Of a stretch of DNA of 34,532 bases, positions 9,801 to 17,829 are shown piece by piece. The notes under the pieces were generated by a model. The model saw nothing but the letters and a program-made list of their open reading frames with translations. It searched no databases and had not been told where the DNA came from. This DNA is from Halocafeteria seosinensis. Lineage: Eukaryota > Sar > Bigyra > Bicosoecida. Each line of letters begins with the position of its first letter. Position 1 is the stretch's first letter. The translations under genes were made by a program, and so were the position numbers. The stretch lies in NCBI GenBank assembly GCA_001687465.1, contig LVLI01000422.1:1-34532 (forward strand). The letters are read 5' to 3'.

Positions 9801-10994
9801 TTTGACGAAGAATTCTTTCGCCAACTTAACCCTGAAGCAGATGAAGAGGGTTATTTTGTGGAAGCCGACCTAGAATATCCGGAAGAACTTCACGATCTGC
9901 ATAATGACTATCCCCTTGCGGTCGAGAATACAACAGGGAAATATTCGCCTTATATGCAACAACAGGCTAGTAATATGGGATTGGAAACAAAACAGAACGA
10001 CATCAAGTTAGTTCCCACCTTGAATGACAAGGAAGGTTATGTCTGCCACAGTGCCAATTTAAAACTATACTTGGAACTGGGGTTGCGTTTAAAACGGGTT
10101 CGGCGAGTTCTAGCATTTCAACAAGCCCCTCTCATGCGAAGTTACATTGATAAGAATACCGAACTCAGGAAAAAAGCACGTGACGATTTTGAAAAAGACC
10201 TATTCAAACTGATGAACAACTCAGTCTTTGGAAAAACTATGGAGAATGTACGGGGCTATAGCAACGTAAGTTTTTGCAAGAACCGGAAAGAGTTTCTCAA
10301 GTGTACCTCTAAGCCGACGTTCCGTGGATTTACCATCATCAATCAAGATCTAGTGGCGGTGGATAACAATAAGGAATTTATCAAATTCAACAAACCCATA
10401 TTCTTGGGGGCATCCATCTTGGACATATCCAAGACCATTATGTACGAATATCACTATAACTATATCAAAACGAAGTACGGCAATGACGCTCAGTTGTTAT
10501 TCACCGACACCGACAGTTTGGCCTACCACATCAAAACAGACGATGTCTATCGTGACATGGCGGACGAAAAATGGCGATTTGATTTGTCTGACTATCCTTC
10601 CGATCACTTTCTGCATGACAAGACCAACAAGAAAGTCGTCGGGACATTCAAGGATGAGAGTGCCGGTGAGCCGATCTACCAATTTGCGGGATTACGTGCC
10701 AAAATGTATAGCATACTGATGAATAGCGATGTGGAAGAGTCCAAGGCAAAAGGTATCCCAAAAGCCGTCCTTAAGAAACAACTCCAACACACCGATTACC
10801 TTCGGGCTTTGGTCTTGCGAACCCAACCGGATCGTTTGGAATTCAATAGCATCAACAGTTTCCTGCATCGGGTGGTTAGTTGCCGTGAAAAGAAACAAGG
10901 CTTAAGCCCACTTGATGATAAGAAGTATGTTCTTGACAACGGCATTACCACGTTGGCACATGGGCATTGGCGGATCAAAAATCAAGAAGACTAA
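6864..10994 (+). CDS. polB: Protein-primed family B DNA polymerase (Polinton type)
   Basis: A 1376-aa replicative polymerase of the DNA_pol_B_2 (protein-primed, viral/organellar) family that would copy the linear element from its termini. Order of parts: residues 1-160 basic helical repeats with SAP-like motifs; about 335 the conserved GECGLWSILAGLHYHE block with RVSKY downstream; about 475-520 a zinc-finger-like region (FCFHCLQGF...H..GC); Exo I VYCDLESS (about 546); a four-Cys/His endonuclease VII-like zinc insertion CHACGGTLGNDRVRDHDHFT (about 644); Exo II FHNLKGYDSHF (about 690); Exo III region YLKGDVLLLAD (about 848); motif A VYYDCSNLYGWAM (about 951); motif B KLMNNSVFGKTMENVR (about 1119); motif C FTDTDSLAYH (about 1215). 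All catalytic acids are present, so the gene looks intact. Its TAA is followed, in the same frame, by TAT and the integrase ATG. Confidence 0.96.
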   Translation: MSANKTNRQKLRELQQNAKPLRQMGLISRPLNKFTRQQLQQTIQSVEPTFKRLQFDERKFLKTATNNEIRQKHRQFLLHGLSSPKTRKIKDIKQSLIQNYPTFRQMNRNNINIENMNRQQLQNQLRELREQGFAVGKLNRSNFQLRQEIVQISLQNQGNRGQAPVATDEQHLQPQVVDVSQMSRFLFSYKITTEPQTADFILFSNAVWDTMRKTLEQHFQEMNLKVQMAVLASFYRASDPDVQMEGRFTSSENGQTAIAIIQGNQIENTIAELISRIENMLERHQNSASDWVIMSVNALFLNISEFEPLRGACAEHKLPRCFKNRGVLQLSGGTEGECGLWSILAGLHYHEITDRKNIGRVSKYKTYREELHLGHAKPRQIDQEVFGETVSTRKGRVVELPISVQDLETIEQLNPWLSLNAYTVELDCEQTRIKESRILRSVRPADHHVNLLLFHGHWYPIVDFNRFLGSNGYAKEFCFHCLQGFHTTWANQTTSRRPTKTAKEKLAEHHQMGCYDNEGAKPILPKKGEHYLKFTNFHCQLKLPVTVYCDLESSLVPIEENKGQSQLQYEHEPNSICARVVSDAFPELTQTKVFYDTKEMWCISSFMYWLIDLEEQVGHRIQSRYVALQMTDDDEITFRNAESCHACGGTLGNDRVRDHDHFTGTFRGACHSNCNLQKHFHRKWKMPVIFHNLKGYDSHFLIDEVARVGQIRRKKLNAIPQNAEKFISFSLDRICFIDSLSFMSSSLSALVENLKMKGVDQTVFQNLYAEFGDYPQESIDLVVQKGVYPYAYMDGDPERMDLAELPSREQFYDPLSESHIEEEDYQHAQRVWDQFDCQTFRDYHELYLKGDVLLLADIFENFRDLCLSNYHLDPCWFYGAPGLSWDAFLLNIQNQYSLELFHRDQYDMLLFAERCKRGGISMISHRFAKANNPYLSNDKYDANKETSYIVYYDCSNLYGWAMKQNLPVGGFYWRDDLDTFDEEFFRQLNPEADEEGYFVEADLEYPEELHDLHNDYPLAVENTTGKYSPYMQQQASNMGLETKQNDIKLVPTLNDKEGYVCHSANLKLYLELGLRLKRVRRVLAFQQAPLMRSYIDKNTELRKKARDDFEKDLFKLMNNSVFGKTMENVRGYSNVSFCKNRKEFLKCTSKPTFRGFTIINQDLVAVDNNKEFIKFNKPIFLGASILDISKTIMYEYHYNYIKTKYGNDAQLLFTDTDSLAYHIKTDDVYRDMADEKWRFDLSDYPSDHFLHDKTNKKVVGTFKDESAGEPIYQFAGLRAKMYSILMNSDVEESKAKGIPKAVLKKQLQHTDYLRALVLRTQPDRLEFNSINSFLHRVVSCREKKQGLSPLDDKKYVLDNGITTLAHGHWRIKNQED

Positions 10995-10997
10995 TAT

Positions 10998-11969
10998 ATG
11001 AGTGATTTAACACGGGCAAATCGTGAAGTTGGGCGTCAGAAACAACAGCCCCGCAAACGTCGGCGTGTCATTTCCGGTGGGGCGGATCACATTTTTACGG
11101 CCGACATTGTCGATATGTCTCAATTTGCTCGGTGGAACAAAAAGAATGGCAAACAGATGAAGTTTATCCTGTTCATCTTAGAACTTTATTCCCGTTTTGC
11201 ATGGGGCATTCCCATTCCCAATAAAAACGCCACCGTTATGAAACAGACTTTGGATGACTTCTTTAAAAAATTGCCGAAAAAGCGTGTTCCCGAATTGATG
11301 TGGACAGACCGTGGGGCTGAATTTACAGCACCAAGAGTCAAGCAAGTCTTTGACAAATGGGACATCAAACTCTATCATACCTTTGGGGAACATAAAGGGG
11401 TTGTCATTGAACGATTGAATCGCACCATTGGTAACCGGATTCGTCAGCAATTGGAAGGGAAACAGAACAAAAAATGGTTGGATTTATTGGATCAGGAAGT
11501 AAAAGAGTATAACAATAGCGAACATCGTACCATTCAGGCCAAACCGGTTGATGTCTATAAAGCTAATGCGACACCCGCTCCTCATCAGTTTGTTCATGGG
11601 AAGGACTATACGGCGACACGACCCAAACTGAAAGTTGGGGATCGGGTACGAATTGCTCGAACCAAGGGGACATTTGAACGTGGGTTTGATGCCAATTGGA
11701 CAAGGGAACTATTCACGGTTCAGAAAGTGTTGAAGACCAATCCAGTGACGTACAAACTGAAGGATGAAAGTGGTGATATTTTAGAGGGTTTATTCTATCA
11801 AAGTGAGCTGCAAAAGACTGAGTTGACTGATGAGGGTGAATTTGCCATTGAGAAAGTGGTACGACGATTTAAGCGGAATGGCAAAAACATGGCTGAAGTA
11901 AAATGGCTTGGAATGCCCAACAGCCAAAATAGTATCATACCAGCAAGTCGGGTACGTAATCTGAAATAA
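10998..11969 (+). CDS. Retroviral-type DDE integrase with SH3-like and chromodomain-like C-terminus
   Basis: A 323-aa rve-family integrase that would join the element's ends to host DNA. The N-terminus is basic (RQKQQPRKRRR, a likely nuclear signal) and lacks an obvious HHCC zinc finger. The catalytic core shows D36 (TADIVDM), D104 (WTDRGAEF) and E138 (VVIERLNR), with 33 residues between the second Asp and the Glu. Residues about 208-272 (KVGDRVRI...FTVQKVLKTNPVTYKLKD) match the SH3-like integrase C-terminal domain. Residues 282-323 (FAIEKVVRRFKRNGKNMAEV, then KWLGMP) fit a chromodomain fold, although the methyl-lysine cage looks incomplete (F, W, Met). The ATG lies three bases after the PolB stop and in the same frame, so translation is probably coupled or an internal promoter is used. 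A minisatellite starts 28 nt after the stop. Confidence 0.94.
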   Translation: MSDLTRANREVGRQKQQPRKRRRVISGGADHIFTADIVDMSQFARWNKKNGKQMKFILFILELYSRFAWGIPIPNKNATVMKQTLDDFFKKLPKKRVPELMWTDRGAEFTAPRVKQVFDKWDIKLYHTFGEHKGVVIERLNRTIGNRIRQQLEGKQNKKWLDLLDQEVKEYNNSEHRTIQAKPVDVYKANATPAPHQFVHGKDYTATRPKLKVGDRVRIARTKGTFERGFDANWTRELFTVQKVLKTNPVTYKLKDESGDILEGLFYQSELQKTELTDEGEFAIEKVVRRFKRNGKNMAEVKWLGMPNSQNSIIPASRVRNLK

Positions 11970-11997
11970 ACGCTAATTTGTTTCATTGTTGGTGTGG

Positions 11998-12300
11998 CTA
12001 CTTCGGTACTTCAGGGGTGAAGTAGTAAAGTAGTAAAGTACTCAAACAATCTTTTCACAAACTACTTCGGTACTTCAGGGGTGAAGTAGTAAAGTAGTAA
12101 AGTACTCCAACAATCTTTTCACAAACTACTTCGGTACTTCAGGGGTGAAGTAGTAAAGTAGTAAAGTAGTTAGTCCAACAATCTTTTCGCAAACTACTTC
12201 GGTACTTCAGGGGTAAAGTAGTAAAGTAGTAAAGTACTCCAACAATCTTTTCGCAAACTACTTCGGTACTTCAGGGGTGAAGTAGTAAAGTAGTAAAGTA
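11998..12300 (+). repeat. Minisatellite, five units of about 64 bp
   Basis: Units start at 11998, 12062, 12126, 12194 and 12258 (steps 64, 64, 68, 64). Each begins CTACTTCGGTACTTCAGGGG and continues TGAAGTAGTAAAGTAGTAAA, then a CAATCTTTTC-A/G-CAAA spacer. Each unit holds an inverted repeat (CTACTTC...GAAGTAG) and could fold into a hairpin. The copies are nearly identical. Diverged echoes of the ACAATCTTTTC spacer continue to about 12400. It lies just downstream of the integrase gene and could be 3' UTR or a structural spacer. Confidence 0.9.
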
Positions 12301-12416
12301 ACTCACTACCGCAGTACCGCAGAGGTGCTGTAGTCCGGTAGTCCTGTAGAACCGAACAATCTCTTCTTCGACTCGGTTTGAACCGAACAATCTTTTCTTT
12401 GGCACTGCCAAAAAGC

Positions 12417-12498
12417 CCCACTGAGCCGGATTCGAACCCACGTCTTTCGAAGTACGAGGGTCTTTCAGTACTCACGCCGATGGTGTCGGCTTGAGTGA
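12417..12498 (-). tRNA. tRNA-like sequence (degenerate; amino acid not assignable)
   Basis: On the minus strand a perfect B-box (GGTTCGAATCC) lies in a T-arm with 4 of 5 pairs. The putative acceptor strands TCACTCA and TCAGTGG pair at 6 of 7 positions (one G-T wobble). A perfect 4-bp D-type stem (CCGA/TCGG) follows. A T5 tract directly after the 3' end would serve as an RNA polymerase III terminator. The anticodon arm does not form a proper 5-bp stem with a 7-nt loop, so no isotype is given. It may be a tRNA pseudogene, a pol III promoter remnant or a tRNA-derived short element captured by the Polinton. Confidence 0.35.
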
Positions 12499-12606
12499 CT
12501 CAACTATCAAGGGAGGGTTAAAAGTAATATCTATAGTTGTGACGCTTATGTCGCAGACCAAAAGACCGAATCAATAAAAATGACTGGGAATTGATGTCCC
12601 AATCCA

Positions 12607-13104
12607 ATGCCCAAGAAAAAGAAGGAAGCCCCAAAAGAATGGAAGCCTATTGCCGGATATGAAGATTCCTACCAAATATCAAACCGTGGTGAAGTGTGGT
12701 CGGATCACGAAAACAGAACTCTAAATCCGTGGTCTCAATACGGCAAACGGCGAATGGTTTACTTGTACAAAAATGGAAACAGAAGAAGAATGACTATCGA
12801 TGATCTTGTCTTTTTTTCCTTCCATCCTCAGGCCTTTGACTACTATTATACTGGTCACCCAATACATAAAGATGGACGTTTTCAAAACGATCACATTGAT
12901 AATCTTGATCCACCTGAGTGGAAACAAACTCTGCCAACATCTGATAGATTCGGACGATTAATACAAGGAAAATGTAGCATGTGTAAAAAGGAAGTACCTG
13001 AAACGCATTTTGACCACCATTACCAAAACGATTCAAATTGTTTGATCTGGCAACAAAAACATGATTACGTATTAAAAAATAGACCGCCATGGACATATTC
13101 ATAA
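12607..13104 (+). CDS. NUMOD4-HNH homing endonuclease-like protein
   Basis: A 165-aa protein. Residues 1-10 are Lys-rich (PKKKKEAPKE, nuclear-signal-like). Residues about 11-35 (EWKPIAGYEDSYQISNRGEV) are a clear NUMOD4 DNA-binding motif. An HNH_3-like segment follows (HPIHKDGRFQNDHIDNLDPP, about 92-111), with the Asp-His-Ile-Asp core in place of the usual NHIDGN. The C-terminal part has Cys pairs and His (CSMCKKEVPETHFDHH) that may bind zinc. Such proteins are free-standing homing endonucleases of viruses and introns that nick or cut DNA. Catalytic competence is uncertain because the first HNH His is not obvious. It is the last gene inside the element, on the same strand as PolB and integrase. 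Confidence 0.78.
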   Translation: MPKKKKEAPKEWKPIAGYEDSYQISNRGEVWSDHENRTLNPWSQYGKRRMVYLYKNGNRRRMTIDDLVFFSFHPQAFDYYYTGHPIHKDGRFQNDHIDNLDPPEWKQTLPTSDRFGRLIQGKCSMCKKEVPETHFDHHYQNDSNCLIWQQKHDYVLKNRPPWTYS

Positions 13105-13471
13105 AACTACGATCCAATCTATCAAATTCACTTGACGTCGTTCGCCGGACGGCTGCAAACCGGCACATCCGTTTGTCGAACCCCCGTGAGACACGGTCGT
13201 GTAGGGGTCAATTTGTGGAATTCGGGTGAGGTTCTCTAGTGGGTATATCGTCGGGTTTGGCGGTCGGGTTCGGTTGAGTGAGGAATCCCTTTGCGTATTT
13301 CGTCTGAATATTTCGTTGGAATATGCGGTCGTATAGCGGTATTTTGGTGAAACAGATAGGTGACGTTGTAGGGGGTATATCGTCGGGTTTTGCGGTCGGG
13401 TGAGGCAGGGTGAGGTTTCACTCTGGTTTGACGCACGAACACTTACTATTGCTACTTTCAGTGACAGTAAG
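13105..13471. other. Probable right terminal region of the Polinton, with a duplicated 29-bp motif
   Basis: This stretch has no credible gene and differs in composition from the coding part (rich in CGG/GGGT). A 29-bp motif beginning GGGTATATCGTCGGGTTT occurs at 13241-13269 and 13373-13401 with one mismatch. Near the right edge ACTTACT (13441-13447) and AGTAAGT (13466-13472) form a short inverted repeat. Host LRR coding sequence begins at about 13472. I infer the terminal inverted repeat and element end lie here, but the left end is outside the window, so no TIR match or target duplication can be shown. Confidence 0.4.
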
Positions 13472-13792
13472 TTAGGCAAGTATTGAAACGCAATATCCGT
13501 TATGGTCGTTCAAAGTTTGCAACTTGGACAGGTGAAGAAATGCAGCATCCGTAATTCCTGAACAATCTGGTACACTTAGATATGTCAGATTCGATAAATG
13601 TCGGCAGGCCAGATCTGAAACAAACTCGTTTTTTATAATCTCCAATGATTCCAAACTAGAGAAGCGTTGAGACAAGCTCGCAGCAGGGCAAACAGCACAC
13701 TCTAATTGAAGCGATCTTACAGAGGGAAGGAATTCCCGAAGATTTCGGCAGCGCGAGTTGTACCCCCGTGCGTAGAGTAAATCTGATTTCCG
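13472..13792 (-). pseudogene. Leucine-rich-repeat gene fragment
   Basis: A continuous minus-strand frame of about 106 codons (open from 13792) shows LRR periodicity: LREFLPSVRSLQLECA, then FSSLESLEIIKNEF, LSNLTYLSVPDCSGITD and AAFLHLSKLQTL. The repeat pattern breaks off at about 13505-13510, after the LQTL of the last repeat, and the frame ends at TGA 13472. No ATG lies at the upstream end, which closes with a TGA at 13793. It resembles RNI/F-box-like LRR proteins, but the family cannot be fixed. The fragment lies directly at the inferred element boundary, consistent with disruption by insertion. It could instead be one exon of a larger, diverged gene. Confidence 0.55.
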
Positions 13793-14538
13793 TCATCGTA
13801 AGCTATTCCTCAGAAGTTAGGAAGATAGCCACAGCCACGCTTCTGACTTCTTTCGAAGTCTTGCGAAGTCCGAGATGCGCATGGAGCAAAAATCACCGGC
13901 TAAAGACGACAACCAGTGTGCTTGTGGGGCAACGGTATGCCAATATTCTTGCGTAGCAAACATGTCAAGAGTATTCGATATGCTTCTTTTCACTCGTTCC
14001 AGACAAACGTCTGGCGTTAACTCTACTGCGGGGTGGCAAGTCCAGCCTTAACCAGTCAACAAGGATCACCCGGACGATCAGGGCGACGCTGATTGCGCCG
14101 AAATTGAAGCCATTGCTCCACATAAATACGAAATAATAGGGAAGGATTGGCTTTCTGCCTGGGCATCTTGCAAGACAGGAAGCACCAACGTTACTTGTGT
14201 CTTCACTACTTCTAAGACTCTTTAGTACAACTCCCTTTTCCAGATTTTCGTATTTTTCCCCTAGCTTCGAGTTTCAGATACAATTAGTGGGCTAGTCGAC
14301 AGCAGACTCATTTTCGACCAACCTTGTTCAATCTACCTAAACTTCCGAAGTTTCCACACTAACTTCGTTGAAGGTGTCCCATTCAGGCCCTTTAGTTTCC
14401 GCGAATCATTTCAACGATAGCCATAGGGACAGACATATTTGTTCAAGTGCTACAAATTGTGGTATATTTTTGCATAGGAGACTACGGGCACCAGCATGAT
14501 GATCTATTTTAAAGGAAGTGTACTTGCGCAGAGCTGCT
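13793..14538. other. Intergenic stretch, no gene recognised
   Basis: About 745 bp separate the LRR fragment from the LTA4H-like gene's 3' end. There is one open plus-strand stretch of about 60 codons (about 14049-14225) without a start, not recognised as any family. No repeats or RNA genes were seen. Confidence 0.5.
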
Positions 14539-17296
14539 TCACTTCGACAGTATCTTCTGGACGTAATTGCGAACGTTTACATGCAATACTGCCGTTGTCT
14601 CCTCGAAAACTTGATGGGCAAGTTTTCTGCCATTCTCCGACTTCGCCAAAGCCCGATAAACAGGAAGCGTATACTTCTGTTTCCCTTGACTATGCAAGAA
14701 TTGCCGGATGCTTTCGAATGCATTCTCGTACCCTAGCATTCCGCAAATTGTGCTCCATCGCTGCCGAATCTCTGGGTTGGCACAACTACTAAGATCATAC
14801 GCGTTATCTAACAGGGACAACGTAGCAACTGCAGGTCGAAAAACCTTAGCCATAACTTATAGCCATTTCAAGCCAATCCAGCGTGGCAACCTACCATTTA
14901 TGTTTCCATCCTCAGCTTCGCTTTGAAGTCGATCAAGGAAGTGCATTTGCTGATACGTAGGCCACTTGCTTACTTCTACTTGCTGGCATTTTTCCAGAGA
15001 CTGCGATGTAGTCACATCTAAAGCACTCTTAGCCTGTTGGACGACAGAATTGGAGGAGCTTGAGACCAAGTTGGCGTTGAGCGTTGGAGAGGTGGAATTG
15101 GAGATAACATCACTGATGCGCATCCAATCTTGAAGGGCCTCATCAACAGGTTTCGTAAGTGATTCAGCATCTGACAGATCAGGTTCATAAGGAGGCCACC
15201 CTGGGAAGTGCAGCCAGCGACGGAACTCAAAGCCTTTCTTGTGCTCAATATCTGCGTCCGAGTTATGCGTCCGAGTTATGCACTTGTATAACAATCAGGT
15301 TCGTGGTGTATAAAGAAATGGCCTACCTTTCAAGTGAGGAAAAAATTCGAAATACAAGTCAAATAAATCTTGGGGGGTAACAGATTGGAATTCAAAGGTA
15401 TCGCAGTAGTACTGGAGGAACTCATCAAACTTCTCTTTCGATCCGGCACAATTTGCCAAATAGGAAACAAACATAAACCCTTTTTCATAGGGCGTTTCAT
15501 TGTACGTGTCTTCCGGATCCACACCTGCACAAACTCGAAAGCAAGTGTCCATGATCTTCGGAAAATATATGGCAACGAGTTTTCTCACCCTTATCTAGAG
15601 GCACATGAAGTCTTGTCAGCGGACTGTCATCTGGAAGATGCTTCATTTCTTCCCTGTGAAATCAGGTTAAGGGCAGCATGCCGTACACACTCAAGGCAAT
15701 TTGCAATTCTAGAATATTGGTCACGCTAACCTTAGTAACTGCAAGCCTGTAGTAGCTTCAAGCGCGGTGAACGCCTTCCCATGCACTTCCTCTGTGATGC
15801 GCCGCTGCCCGTACATCGTGAATCCCTCGTTTAGCCAAAAGTCTGCAGATATTGAAGCTAATAAAGCACCAGGACAACGCTTGTTGATACCAAAATATAC
15901 ATACCACTCCAGCTTGAATTCGTAACTAAGTTTCCGAACCAGGAATGCGTGATTTCGTGAGCAACTACGTCACACAACGACTGGTCTCCGCATATAAGGC
16001 AGGGAGTTACAAATGTCAGCATTGGCTGCAATTCAGTCATTGCACAAAGAAAAGGAAACGTACATCGCACAAGCTTAAAATCATCTAATCGCAGCATACA
16101 TTTTCCATTCCTCCGAAAGGAAAGCACGGAGGCATAACCAGCAGGTCATACTTGTTCCACCGATACCGACCCCACAGATTTTCGGCTACCCCGATATACT
16201 TTTCCGTGATCCCATTGAACTCTTTCTGAGCGCTGCAAGAAATACTAAAAAGAGTTCACCGTCTCTATAAAGTGATTTCCTTCATCAAGCTGTAATTACC
16301 TTTCGAGTACTGAAGGCTCAGTCCACACTTTGGATCGCGGTCCTATTTCAGCGCACGAAATATCACCTACCGCGAACGCAATGAGGTACGATGGAACTCT
16401 GATGTCTTCAGGAAGAGCGGCTCTAAAAAGGTGATACTCATCTTCAGAGCTTGCACTGGGAAGAAAAGCTCGCATAGCAACAGGGACAGGCTCTCCGATC
16501 AACCGATTGCCCTGAATAGGATTCTGCAACTCGACCCCGAAAAGCAAGTTCCATTTTCAGCAAATGCCAAAGAAACACGAATACCGCTGCACTTACATGC
16601 ATCTCCGCGCTGCACACGGCCACTAGTGGTTTCGGTACTACGAGTCGCGTCGAGAAGCACACCTTGATGGAAGGAGTATCCTGACAGGGAAACAAGGATC
16701 GATTCAAGCAAGCTTGGCCTTGCGTGAACAAGTAAGGATACTTCTTGCCCGACGTTTGTTCCGGGTTCAGCCAGCAGATGGCCGGTCCTTCATTCCCCGT
16801 GGAGTATTCGATGATAATCACGAAAAAATCCGAAAGTTCATGAACACCAGCGCTTGTATCAATATGCAAGGCTGAGCCGAATCCCGTGAAGGGCTCAATG
16901 TGGAAGTCCAATTCCTCCCCTCGTTTAAAGTCATCCTCCTCTTTCTGCACACGACCACAGCCGGCAGCAGCTTGTAATCAAACTAACATTCTCATCCACC
17001 AAGTGGGAACGTACTCGATCGAGCTCTCTACCCGTAACACGATGAATATCCAGGTGATGGGAGTCCAAAACCATGACTTTTTCGGAATCTGGATCCCCTT
17101 TGACGCGTCGCTCCATGATTATTTTGATGTACCCATTGGCACGCTGCTGCTCCAGATCCAACACCAGACTGATGTCGTACGAATGAGCCTGGAACTGGTC
17201 TAAATTGGAAGCGGAAGCCACATCGACTTCCTTGGGATGCGCCGCGGCTGGCGCGCGACCGGGGGGAGAAGCAGACAGATCTGTATTGTCGTCCAT
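14539..17296 (-). CDS. LTA4H: Leukotriene A4 hydrolase-like M1 aminopeptidase (10 exons)
   Basis: A zinc aminopeptidase of family M1, LTA4H branch, probably cytosolic; it removes N-terminal residues from peptides, and the epoxide hydrolase activity of animal enzymes is not implied. Exons on the minus strand: 17296-16988, 16944-16597, 16523-16300, 16232-16100, 16025-15905, 15842-15731, 15653-15589, 15524-15327, 15251-14895 and 14828-14539, joining in frame to 718 aa (human about 611). All nine introns (43-77 nt) are GT..AG. Signatures: [10 protein letters not shown] in the N-terminal domain; GGMEN at 334-338; zinc site H361-E362-x2-H365 with E384 (HEXXH-x18-E, NEGF); PYEKGF with a downstream Tyr; and an LTA4H C-terminal helical domain from exon 9. 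The Ser/Asn-rich stretch in exon 9 adds length over animal enzymes. The exon boundaries are my reconstruction. Confidence 0.9.
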
Positions 17297-17829
17297 AGCT
17301 ACGACACACACACAAACACACACAATGAAGATGCAAAATTAAGAATTCTTTGAGGGAGTAAAACCGACAATGTCAATATGGTAATGTACAATGCGTAGTA
17401 CCGTCCGGAAAAGGCCTTCCCACACAGACAATTCAACGACTTCAGGAAACGAAACGTCTCTGTGGAAGACACAGAGCAACTAGAGCATGAAATGAATAAA
17501 TTGTTGCGAATTTTTTAACGAATTGTCTTTGAATCCTCTCATGGTGCATTGATTGAATGAGTTCACGCGTTATCGATTGTATTGGGTACCTCTCTTGGAA
17601 AGAAATGGAAATGATACATTAGCCAACTACAGAACTTCATGCAATGCCTTCGCTGTAAACAGTAGTGGCATCAAACAGTAGCGTGTCGAACCTATGAATA
17701 CAGTAGATGGTAAACCGAACTGAACTGCAAACGTAAACTTAAACTGAATCGGAAATCAACTTCCAGTGCGAATACACATGTACAAATCGCTCGCGGTTTA
17801 CTCATCATTTGTTGCAGCATTTTGAATAC
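17297..17829. other. Intergenic region with CA microsatellite
   Basis: This separates the start of the LTA4H-like gene from the 3' end of the PARP gene. A short (CA)n tract, about 17304-17325, lies just before the LTA4H-like ATG in its 5' leader. No gene was seen. Confidence 0.55.

Noticed and set aside
11998-12300. CRISPR-like regular repeats
   Set aside because: The repeats are contiguous minisatellite units with near-identical spacers, not unique spacers, and the genome is eukaryotic.
14049-14225. About 60-codon plus-strand open stretch that might be a lost exon
   Set aside because: No start, preceded directly by a stop, and no family recognised; the length is within chance expectation.
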